A stretch of 64,000 bases of DNA from Owenia fusiformis (Eukaryota > Annelida > Polychaeta > Sabellida > Oweniidae), in the NCBI GenBank assembly GCA_903813345.2, contig CAIIXF020000001.1, positions 20,667,915 through 20,731,914 on the forward strand. The letters run 5' to 3'. Below the pieces are notes generated by a model. It was given only the letters and a program-made list of their open reading frames with translations, had not been told where the DNA came from and did not search any database. Shown piece after piece: positions 1-10,200 of the stretch. The stretch's first letter is position 1, and every line of letters starts with the position of its first letter. Position numbers and translations under genes: made by a program.

Positions 1-206
1 ACTGGCCTGCCTCCTCGCTGCTTGTCTACCACTTCATCATATCCACTGGAATACTTGTTAAACCACCTGTAAATGTTTCTCTCAGCAATGGCAGCTTTAC
101 CATATGCCTTCTTTATCTGTCTTATAGTCTCTTTTACACCTTTCCCCAACTTTACACAGAACTTAATGTTTGTTCTTTGCTCTATTTTACTCTGACTTGG
201 CGCCAT
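1..206 (-). CDS. Mariner-like transposase, N-terminal part, cut by window edge
   Basis: Reading leftwards from the ATG at 206-204 gives an open frame of 68 residues to the window edge. It starts MAPSQSKIEQRTNIKFCVKL and continues with a KxxYG-like turn, an IYRWFNKY stretch and a final RGGRP. This order (IKF.xKLGK, ET, YG, W, RGGRP) is the N-terminal helix-turn-helix of mariner-type transposases, which binds the element's own terminal repeats. The catalytic DDE/D part would lie outside the window. A terminal repeat followed by TA lies upstream at about 600-628, as expected for the 5' end of such an element. No stop or frameshift is visible in this part, so the copy may be fairly young, but whether it is intact cannot be judged. 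It could also be a domesticated derivative. Confidence 0.75.
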   Translation of the reverse strand, partial: MAPSQSKIEQRTNIKFCVKLGKGVKETIRQIKKAYGKAAIAERNIYRWFNKYSSGYDEVVDKQRGGRP

Positions 207-628
207 CTTGAATTGGGTGGGTTAGTGTCCTTGGTCATGTTAGTATTTGTCATGGATGATGGAAGCAATTCAAAGAAATTGAAAGCTTTTTATGAATGCC
301 TATTGTGACATCACAACTATTACATATTTGTTACCATGGCAACAAATATAAAAATCATAGAAAACAAACAATGAACATTTTCAAATGTTACTGACTTTTT
401 AAATTAGAGAAATTCACAAAAACGTTATGGTTTCTCTTCAATTTGCCCCGGGTTACGCGATATCGGGTTACTATAGCAACCATAATTTCAACCAATGAAA
501 TGATTGAATTCCAATCTTTGAGATGGTAACTCAGAAATGTTGTGGGTACATGTATACCAAATTTCATGAAGATCTGATGAATACTTTTGAAATTACAATG
601 TCTTTGACGTTACTTCTGGATCACCCTG
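1..628 (-). mobile_element. Mariner-like element, 5' end with terminal repeat
   Basis: The element runs from the window edge to about 628, where read leftwards it begins CAGGGTGATCCAGAAGTAAC. It is flanked outside by TA at 629-630, the target dinucleotide of the Tc1/mariner superfamily. The transposase start lies about 420 bases inside. The leader between them holds two palindromes resembling RFX X-boxes (330-343 and 467-480). The termini resemble those of the separate element at 22451-23482. The other end is outside the window, so length and completeness are unknown. Confidence 0.65.
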
Positions 629-757
629 TACATGCCCTTTTCACTGAGGAAATTTGTCCTTTCCTTTCAAATCTGAATATTAGCTAACCCACGGTGTCCA
701 ACCCAAACGCTCTTACATGCATGACGGAGCGTTTCATTACTGAAACTAAACAAAGAA

Positions 758-1228
758 ATGCTCCGGAGTAGGAAAATGGTGGGCAGGAATGATGAGTTGT
801 CTGATGATTTCCCCAATAATGGGAATAAGAGGTATGTGTTACTTATTTCGAGTATACCATTCGATGGGTCGGATATCTAAGTTGTACTTGGCTAGGTGTT
901 GATGTTTGAAGCAATTAGGAGAGTATATTTTGGTCGAATTCCAAAGCTTTAACACAACATACATTATCGTAATTGTGATCTGATGACCGAAAATCTTAAA
1001 AATGATTTCTCATATACAAGAAACGCTGCGATCTGTTTAACACAGTGAACTGGAATCGATGCGGTACTAGTCTAGATATGTTTAGGAATTAGCTTGACTT
1101 TCCTTTTCAGGAAGAGAAAGAAAAGATCTATGATACCCCTTGGCATCAAAAGAAGAAAGATTAAAGATCAATGGCAACGTGTTAGCATGGGCATTCAATA
1201 TCTATTGAAAGCCCATGGTATAAAGTAA
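758..1228 (+). CDS. Doubtful two-exon small basic ORF (63 aa)
   Basis: I do not recognise this. An ATG at 758 opens a frame to a good donor (AG|GTATGT, exon 758-831). A strong polypyrimidine acceptor (TTTCCTTTTCAG) starts a second piece at 1111 that stays in frame to TAA at 1226-1228. The joined product is 63 residues and very basic in the middle (RRKRKKR, then IKRRK). A second in-frame ATG lies at 776. Against it: the tail of exon 2 (about 1188-1218) is a hairpin, CATGGGCATTC paired with GAAAGCCCATG, that recurs near 53155-53195, so this part is probably repeat-derived. It may be a chance ORF, an lncRNA exon, or part of a longer gene. Confidence 0.25.
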
Positions 1229-1411
1229 ATAACAATTCAATTCTAAGTTTCATGTCTCAAAACTCTCCCAAGCGGTAGAGAAATAATTCCCGTTCACTTT
1301 AAGTAGCACAATAAATGAACCCAAAGCTTCATACCTGCAAATATGGATAAATTCCTACCAAATTGAACGAATGTTTTCATGGATCGCCATGTTTGTGATC
1401 CAAAGTGGATC

Positions 1412-1507
1412 GACTCCCAGAATGCAACATCAGTTTACATGTGACAAGTTTCAAAATGGCGGAACGGGATTTTGAAAGCTGGCACGTGTCTTGTTGCATT
1501 CTGGGCG
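1412..1507. repeat. Short foldback repeat
   Basis: CCAGAATGCAACA near 1416 is mirrored by TGTTGCATTCTGG near 1491, giving a small inverted repeat of about 95 bases. It looks like a short interspersed foldback element. No coding potential is seen. Confidence 0.4.
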
Positions 1508-1599
1508 AAAAATCCTCCTTGCAGTGTAATCAGGCTACAAAATTACCTCAACATTTGAAGAGTCGGCATTAACATGTGAATATCGCTATATATCGGGGG

Positions 1600-2520
1600 G
1601 TAGATGTAAATTTTTTCGAAACAAATGCGTGATATATACACATATTTTGTACAAAATACGTGACATAAACGGCAATCGCGTGCAAAGACCGAACGGAATG
1701 CGTTCGCTTTTTTTCGCCGTTTGGTATTTTACCATATCGGCATTTCACAAAAAAACGATTTTTAAAAATATCAACAAAATGCGTGATATTTGATCATACA
1801 CGCTAAATTGATGTGTGATTTCTGTTTTTCCAGCAAATAGAGCACTCAATTCACTGAGGTAAGATTTTATGACATATGTGACAGAATGTCTTATATATAG
1901 AGTTAGAGTCCATTTCACTGCTTCATTTCGTCAGTAGAACGGCAAAAATAAGAAATTGGGAGACCATTGTGCAATAATATATGGAAAAGTATATTCATAA
2001 TGTACACGAATGACATTTGTATATTTCAGATTTTTTAGTTTTTTGTGCAATAAGCACAATTTGAAGAATTTCAGCCATGTTAATATTATTGAAAATAACA
2101 TGGCAGAGAAACATCCAAATATAAGAGGCCACACACTTTATAAGCCAAACTAGAAGCAATCCAAGATATACAAATGTCATCCATGTACATAATGAATATA
2201 CTTTTCCATATATTATTGCACAATAATCTCCCAATTTCTTATTTTTGCCATTCTACTGACGAAATGAAGCAGTGAAATGGACTCTAGTCATTATTTATGT
2301 TCACCACGTACTGTATCACATATTTCGAACCAAATGCGTGGCATATAAATGGAATTTCGAATTCACATGAAAAGTCTGGGCGTTCAGTTTGTACAGTATC
2401 AGCGATTAATAAAAATCTGATTTTTTAAACATCAACATAATGCGTGATAACGTGACATTTTATCGTACACGCAAAATTGATGCGTGATTTCAATTTTTCC
2501 AGCAAATGTGTGACGATCAC
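1600..2520. repeat. Direct-repeat pair flanking a long inverted repeat
   Basis: Two diverged direct repeats, about 1745-1842 and 2408-2508, share ATGCGTGATATTT-like, ATCATACACGC-like and TTTTTCCAGCAAAT blocks. Between them lies a long inverted repeat: the left arm (about 1905-2035) is matched in reverse by the right arm (about 2155-2290), from the AGTCCATTTCACTGCTTCAT side inwards to the AAATGTCAT side. This reads as one repeat inserted into another. The arm sequence recurs at about 34990-35110. Confidence 0.65.
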
Positions 2521-2840
2521 ACCTAATGCATGAGGATTGACAGGGCAGACTGGTTTGATTATCATGTTCTAAGTTTGGCTAAAGATTATAAAAATTCAAT
2601 TGAATTGAAAACTGGACTGGAGACTGAGAGTCAGACTCAAGACTCAGAGTGGTGGAAATAAATTCAGATAATTTTTTAAAAATGAATAGACCGTAAAAGG
2701 TGTGAAAGAATTGGTTCTGTGGTATCTCATAAAGTGCACCCTATTAGCTTTTGTGCTACATCAACACCATCAAAAGGAACTGATCAATACAATCATCTTT
2801 AACGATAAAATAAAACAATATTATTTCGTTTTTGACTTAC

Positions 2841-2945
2841 CCATTTTCGCGCTTTATTTGCCTCGTTTTGATTTCACTTCCGTCTTCTTGAATCGGCTAC
2901 TTTCGGAAGTTTCCGGATTTAGTCGTGTTCATGTCTGTTGCTAAG
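2841..2945 (-). other. Possible first exon of an unknown leftward gene
   Basis: On the minus strand the sequence reads CGCGAAAATGG followed at once by GTAAGTC, that is, a start codon plus one base and then a near-perfect donor. This would be an exon carrying a 5' leader and only the first codon. It sits back to back with tektin-2 across a short CCAAT-containing interval. I see no clear second exon between here and the left edge, so the body of the gene would lie beyond the window or be missed. The right boundary is a guess. Confidence 0.3.
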
Positions 2946-3147
2946 GAAATCTTGTTTAGTGTCATTTTATAAACCCTCTTTTCATTGGCTCATAATAATG
3001 AAAGATATCGAATCAACCAATAGAAAAGAACATAACACAGACTTTGTCAATGTTTACCTGACAACACTTAGTTACCATTCAATCACAAATATAATCAGAG
3101 CAACACCACTTTACTGATCAGATACCGAAAGAATAGCAGAAGTAAAG
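2937..3147. promoter_or_regulatory. Likely tektin-2 (possibly bidirectional) promoter
   Basis: The interval holds a CCAAT box in each orientation (ATTGG near 2984 and CCAAT near 3018) and, at 2937-2950, GTTGCTAAGGAAAT. The last is about 10 of 14 matches to the RFX X-box that controls many ciliary genes, and tektins are typical RFX/FOXJ1 targets. A leader exon of tektin-2 appears to end at 3147 (AAAG|GTACGT) and to join an acceptor at 3297-3298 (TTTTTAG). The transcription start is not identifiable by eye. Confidence 0.45.
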
Positions 3148-3335
3148 GTACGTTCTGTAATTTTGTAAAGAAACAACATAATACATTTTTTGTTTAGGAT
3201 AAACACTGTATAAACACAGTTAGAAGCAATCAATTTCACCAACAATTTGCTGTTCAGGATTTTTATTTCAGTTCATTTTCTACATTTTCTGTTTTTAGAG
3301 TCACACCCATACAACAAATAATAAAAATCGCAATA

Positions 3336-5181
3336 ATGGCAACATACGTAAAGCCTGCAACACGGTACCAGCCGTCCGACTGGTTTACCTCAAACTACAC
3401 AATATCGACAAATGCCGAGAGACAGATGGACGCATCACATCAAGTACGCCAAGATGCCAGATTTCTTCGTAATGAAACAGACAACAAAACAAAATGGGAT
3501 CAACATGATAACAATACCAGATTGGCAGACAGAGTTGACCAAATTCGCAAATGGAAAGACATTCTAGAAAAGACCTTGGCTGATCTCGATAAAGAAATAT
3601 CTGATTTGTCAGAAGCCAAAGATAACACAGAGAATGCCCTCGAAGCAAGAAATCTACCTCTAGATGTTGCAATTGAAAACCTGACCATCCGTGAAGGCCG
3701 ACAACAGATAGATGTAGTTGAAGATGGAGTAGAACATCAACTAAAGAAGGTAAGAGTGGTTCACATATGTTTATTGAATAATACATGTACTCTGTAAATT
3801 GGGCTTTATTAACATAATGGAGAATATTAAGATTGATAACATGTAATATAGAGTGATCTTTCCTGGAGATAGTCCTTGTGTTAAACATGTAGTGTTTAAA
3901 TAAATTAACAATAATGCATTTTCTTAAAAATATCTTGATTATTTGTTCCAGGAAGTTGAGGTGATTGGAGGCATTCAAAAACAGCTACAAACCAAAATTA
4001 ATGAGCAGTTTGAGCAGCTATGTCTCCTTCAAGAGGCTCGTCAGCAAATTCTTGCTGATCTTCAGGACAAAAACATTGCTCTAGGTATTGATGTAGATCA
4101 GTATAATCTTACAGAGGAATCCCCTGGCATTAGCTACAAACCCAACCCAACTAGAGTTCCCAAGGGAAGCACCACCCCACAGCAATGGGAAGACTTCAGT
4201 CGTTACAACAAGGAGCGTGCCGATGCTGAGATGAAGGCCTCTCAGAGACTTCGTGAAGCAACCCACCACACTCTTCATCAGACAGACAATGACCAAGAAG
4301 CACAAAAACAAGCAACTGAATATGACCTCCGTAAACGTATTCACGAATTTGAGCGTGCCAAGGATGAGCTTGAATGGCAGAAAAAGAACACAGAGGAGGA
4401 AATCGCTGAAATGGAGGAAGATATTCGTCGTCTAGAAGATTCTATTAAAGCTAAGATTAATCCAATGAAACTTGCCCAAACTCGTCTTGAGAACAGAACA
4501 TACAGACCCAATGTTGAGCTGTGCAGAGATGAACCCCAATACGGTCTTACTGATGAGGTTAAGCAGCTAGAAGCAACCAAAAGAGCATTAGAGGAAAAAC
4601 TTAAACAATCACAGTAAGTTCACATTACTTGAAATTCACATATCTAATTTACAATATCATTTTCAACAATAGTTGAAGTGGAATTCAGATAAAGCTACAT
4701 GAAATAATATTTTATCTAGACAGCCGTTAAAGTTAATCATTAATAATGCAGCGCACATCATGTGGTGCTATTGTGTCTTTGTGATCAATTATTTATTGAT
4801 TCTCTACATCCGTTTCTAGACTCAAAAGTAAACATACAACAACCATTTACTGAAATTCAAACCAGGGAGAACCACACTAGCTAAATACAATATCATAATT
4901 TTCATTAACTTTGATCTAATGAGCGGTTCCTGTGATAGTACCAATGTTATCTGAATAAACCCTTAATGTTATTTTAATCTATTTTCAGGCATGCACTTGA
5001 TGGTTTAGAACAAAATCTACATAGAATTAATGAAGATTTAGGCCTTAAAATTAACTCTCTTATGTTGGACAAAAGATGTATGGACACTCGTCAAAAATTG
5101 GAAACCCGACCCCAGACTGGAATGGAGCGTAATCTTACTTTAACTGGACTTCAAAGGTCAAGATCAAAGATCTTAGCCTAA
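3336..5181 (+). CDS. TEKT2: Tektin-2 (axonemal filament protein)
   Basis: Coding exons are 3336-3749, 3952-4613 and 4989-5181, 1269 bases in all, giving 422 residues; vertebrate tektin-2 is about 430. Tektins are coiled-coil proteins that form filaments bound to the doublet microtubules of cilia and sperm flagella. Diagnostic features are the N-terminal DWFTSNYTISTNAERQ stretch, ASHQVRQDARFLRNETDN, the NLPLDVAIENLT segment, and at residues 323-331 the tektin signature RPNVELCRD followed by EPQYGLTDEV. The last exon carries a KRCMDTRQKL-like end. It resembles tektin-2 more than tektin-1, -3, -4 or -5. Splice sites are KK|GTAAGA, TTCCAG|GAAG, ACA|GTAAGT and TTTTCAG|GCAT, all in frame. A noncoding first exon probably ends at 3147. 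It converges on TPR. The paralogue call and splice sites rest on remembered alignment only. Confidence 0.96.
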
Positions 5182-7284
5182 TTAGAATAAGGAGTTTAGA
5201 AACCTGGGGAGAACCAACATAATATTAGCATCTTGTGCCATTGTGCAGTTTTTCAGTATTCATTTTTTACAATTTTTTCAATCAAGTGAAAAATGCAGAA
5301 TCAATGTATGTTCAAGAGACATTTAAACTATTTATAACATACAAACTGCTGAATGAGCGAACTTATCTAGTCGCTATCAAGAAGTGACTCATTTTATTCA
5401 TATTTTTTTGCCAATTTCTTTTTTTATGATTATTTCTAATGGAAAAATTGAAAATGTTATTGTTGTAAATAGATATAAAATGCAATCTGTACAGTCATTA
5501 TTCATACATGTATGCAAGAGAAAACTTGCAAAATATATACTTTATCATGATCACAAAAATTACATTTGCATTTTTGTTTTTTGTCTTGGTTATAAGGTTT
5601 TAAATGAAAGATGAGAAATGTTTTCAAGTTACATGTACTTTTACTTTATGAACATACAACTGAAATGATAAATCAACCCAACTAAATGATTTTAGATAAT
5701 GAGTCATGAGTTCCAGCTTTACATATGCCCTATATATCACTTAGGATCGACAATTCAACTATATTGCAATTGACAATAGACTGGATGCGAGTAGAAATAA
5801 TCTTGATTCATGTTATTAAATATTCAAAATTCAGTCAAAGTGATGTCATATTTGGAATCTACATGTAAAAGTACATCTCAAAATATGATTCGGGGATTCT
5901 CCCCATAGACCCCATGGTATAAAATCACAAAAAGTGAAATATCTTTTCTTGATAATACTTTTACTGGACGATTTTAGTTGTGATAAGAGTGATATGAAAA
6001 TTGAACCACTAAAACTGATGAATATTGAAGTTAAAGGGAATTTTCTTCTATATCACCATGCTATCTGACCCGAATGAGCCACCTGGTGGTGAAACTGGTA
6101 ACTACCTACTCACATCTGAGTTATTGATTTTTACTACTTGTATCATAATTCACAACCTTAAAGTGTCAAAGACAGAGTGCAATTCAAACAATTTCCTTTT
6201 GCATTTTGAAACACAGATAGATTGTGGATCAATTTCACAAAGCTTTTCAAATCAAAAAATAAACATACTGAATGTGTATGTTCATCTCCTAGTTAAAACT
6301 GTCAACCCATCAAGCACTTGAATTTCCACTCATTAAGTATGAAGACAAACACGAGAGGAAAAAATCAACACCAGCTTTGATCTAGATATTTCAACAGTAT
6401 TCAAAAGAGATTTTGTACAGTGGCAAAAGAGAGTGAATATCTGTCACATAAAATTAATTGTTGGGAAAGTTCTTTGAGATAGCTCATGAAATATTGAAGT
6501 TAGATAAATCACATTAAAGTTGCAGGAATTATCATGAGTTATCTTGAATCTGTTTTGCCCATTTAATTCTTAAAATCCTCATCTTAAATCCCCCAAGAAT
6601 CCTGATGGGCTTAATATTTTTAATAGACAGATAGAGATTATAGCTCAAAACTCTAATCCTGAATATTGATAACATTTAACACTGGTTTAAAAATTGCAGT
6701 GTTCACTTTTTTATGTATACATGAGTTCTCATAATAGTTGTGAATCTTATACATCTCAACACTTGAATTGAGTCATTGCCAGCCAACATTATCTAACAAC
6801 AGATCAATTGGTTTCTATTCATTGTACGATACAGCACATATACTTTATTCTTCATTTAAATAGATCTTCACAATATAAAAATAATACAATAACTGACATG
6901 GGAACCAGTTACATTCATGTTTTCTGAACCAGGAACACTGAAGTTGTCATTTTGTATACAACTTATTTCAACGGATTCATAATTCCGGTAAACATCATGA
7001 TTTTGTAGCAGTCACTATTTAGATCAGGGTAAAAGCGTTAACTTTATGATGTCAATCTCAGGAAGACTATCGTCTTTCCATATTTCTTGTTTTACAAGTT
7101 AATATTTTTGCTCACATGATTTCTCTATTGACAGTTCCAATATTCATATATTGGCTTCACTTCAATGGCAAATATCTCCCTCTAGTGCAGTATCCAATGT
7201 CAATTTAGGCTTTCAATATACATGTACATTATTCTCCATTGTCAGGACAAATGAGCCACCTGCTAGGAATGTGAGCTATTGCAA
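5182..7284. other. Tail-to-tail intergenic gap, tektin-2 / TPR
   Basis: No gene is supported here. The left part should contain the tektin-2 3' UTR and the right part the TPR 3' UTR. The plus-strand ORFs at 5384-5614, 6025-6321 and 7151-7402 have AT-driven or antisense composition and no recognisable domain. Confidence 0.6.
6844..6849 (-). terminator. Candidate poly(A) signal for TPR
   Basis: The plus strand has TTTATT, which reads AATAAA on the TPR strand about 440 bases past its stop codon. It is followed in the transcript by a GU-rich TATGTGCTGT stretch. It is the clearest signal I noticed downstream of TPR, but such hexamers are common in AT-rich DNA. Confidence 0.35.
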
Positions 7285-10200
7285 TCAGTACTGGGGAGGC
7301 TGGCGAATAATTCCACGTCCTCCTCGCATGCCACCACCTCGTCCTCCTCTGTTAGGGCCTCCCCTGGTGGGAGTGCCTCGGAAGTTACCTCTACGTGCCT
7401 GAGGGGGGCCACCCGGGGTAGCCCCTCCACGCCCTCTGTGCATCATGCCTCCCCTGGGTGGGCCACCTCTCTGGGGAGGAGTGGCTCGAGTGGGGATACC
7501 TCGTCTGGGTTGCTGAGGCTGCATTGTCAGAAGGGAGGGGATAGCCTGTGTGGTTGGGGCAGGTGGACTATCCCAGACTATTGGCTCAATCTTCTTCCTG
7601 GAGCCTGAAAGAGAAAAAAGTTCACATGCATCAATGCAATTTATCTTGTTGAACAATCAGGGGTAAATTATCAATATATAATTTATATAATGTGAATAGT
7701 TATAATAGTTCAATGTTTGCCTACAATTATATAATTGTTTCCACAACAAATACAAAGTCCTCACCTTGTGAATCAGTGTTGTCATCATCACCATCAGGTG
7801 GGGATTGATCATTATCTCCAGTTGCTGATGCCTCACCTACAATAAATGCATTAGTTATATAAGTATATTCCACTTAACAGTTACAGTATATGTCATTGAG
7901 TAGGTTTTGTTTTTGTATATCCTGTTGTCCAGTAGGTTGTGTTCTTTAATACCTCTTCATAAATTATTTTCCATTCACACAAAGGTGGATTATCAATAGT
8001 AGATGATCTGATGGTGGAAAATGGTTTGTATGGTTGGGTTAGATCACTCAAAGGAATACCACAAGAGCAAACACTGCATCAAATATCACATTTCAATGAT
8101 GCTCACTGTACAATGTAAGGAACAATCCTCTGATAAGCAAAAAGCATTTACCTGTTTCTCTAGTTCCATCTTGACTTTGATCTTCCTGTAATAAATCATC
8201 CTCTCTGAGCTGATCATCTCTTGCTTGTTGTTCAGTGTCAGGTACAACATCTCCACTTTGTTCAACCTGTTCTGTAGAGGCTGATCCACTGGGCTGCTCC
8301 ACCTGCTGGTTGCCCCCCTCTGCAGATGGTTCAGGGGTGATAGGGGCTGAGACATTGAGTGGGGTACTAGGGACACTGCGACCAGTGCCATCTTCCAACT
8401 GAGTCAAGTCTATTCGTGTATCATCCATACCTGGAAGACAAAGTTGTTGAACTTAGAACACGAGAAATTACTATAATTACTATAGGGTAGTCTCTTGGCT
8501 TGGAATTTGTTCTAAAAATGCAGCATACTATTCTTTCATTTTTTCTTACTATTTTTTTAGTAATGGATATTTTGATAACTATCACCTTTACTTTTCACAT
8601 CCTGTTTTACATGTGCTAACATTAATGATTGGAGCAGATTGATCTAGGTACTATGAATCCTGCACACCAGTCATAAAATTGTATAAAAGAAATTGACTAT
8701 AACATGGCATATAAAATGTATGACATGTCATATAAAATGTATGACATGTCATATAAAATGTATGACATGTCATATAAAATGTATGACATGTCATATAAAA
8801 TGTATGACATATGTCATAAACTGTGCAATGTATGACATAAAAAGTTGTCACTATAAAATATAGATATATTTACCTCCTTGAGATACCAGCTGAGCCATGT
8901 CTGTTTGGGCAGCCAGGTTCAATGACTCACGGCCAAATGTGAAGCTACTACTCCCCAGGGGCATCAGTGGAGAACTCACTGCTTCTGCGAACCCATCATT
9001 TCTCTTTGGCACAAACAATGTTGGAGTACTTGGTACAATTCCATCATCCCCTTCTTCAAATGGTGCCTGAGCAAATGTGTTGCCTTGAGTCCGTCCCACA
9101 GATGGAAGACGCTCTGTGCGTACGGGGACACGCATAAGTGCCGCTGGAAGCTGTCTGGGGGGTACAGGTTGAGGTTGTTGTGAAGGAGCCTGCGCACTCT
9201 CAGTGGTACTTGGGGGTGCTGCAAAAAGTAAAAATGTGATCAATTCTGGTAATATTCGATTCTAGACATTTTAGGATTCTACTTTGGAGTCAATTTTTGT
9301 TATGATTAAACTAACGATTCTTATAACCTACTATCACTGATTTTAGCCTGATAATCAGGTTATATTATTTTATAATGATATCTTTAAAATACAAAGATAC
9401 CTGAAGGTGTGGGGGCTGATTGCTGTTCACCACCAGTTGGCTGAGATTCCATGGCACCATCATCATCGTCATCACTGAGTATTTCTATACAGTCATCACT
9501 ACTTTCATCAGCATCACCAGCTCCAGCTTCTTCCTGCATGTTGTCATCATCCTCCTCCTCACCAGACTGATCATATTCCTCTTCCATGCCTTCACTCTCT
9601 TCCTCCTGTACAACAATAGCAATATTTTACATTATTGGTATTTATCCACAACGTTCCCAAAATTTTCCAATATGGTGGAAATGCTTGATCTTTTTTGAAA
9701 ATGCTATTTTAAAAGGAACCTTCCCCTATACATGCAGGATGTAGGGCATGTAAATTTTGTTTAAAATCATATTTTACCTCAAAATCTTCAATGTTTTCTT
9801 CCTCATTGTCTCCATCCTCCTGTTCCTCTTCGAACTCCCCCTCTCCTTCAAGTTCTTCCTCTTCTTCTTCATACTCCCCTTCAACTTCTACTTCGAAGTC
9901 TTCCTCCTCTTCCTCGGAGTCACTTGCTACTTCTATAATGTCATCATCCGATTCATCCTTCTCCTCATCTCTTGCTGCAACTACATCAAAGAGTATTTCT
10001 TTTAATACTATAGTTTAATTTCCATTATGAATGGTTTTCGAACGTTATGATTCATTGTTCTTTGCTTAGTACATTGTACAAGCATGATAACCTCCATATT
10101 TTGTCAATCCCTCACCTGGCTCTTGCCCCTGTTCCGCCAATGTTTCCTCTTCCTCCTTTTCTGCAGCTTCCTCTGTCGTTGGCTCAGCCTCAACAGCTGG

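Noticed and set aside
1931-2234. ORFs with NLKYTNVIRV-like text on the minus strand
   Set aside because: They belong to the inverted-repeat family also found inside the Penelope-like remnant; they are stop-limited and not a gene by themselves.
3385-3978. 197-residue minus-strand ORF over tektin-2
   Set aside because: It is an antisense shadow of tektin-2 exon 1 and the intron, with no domain.
7151-7608. Plus-strand ORFs with Pro/Ser-rich content
   Set aside because: They are antisense to the RGG-coding last exon of TPR; the minus frame joins exactly to the upstream exons.
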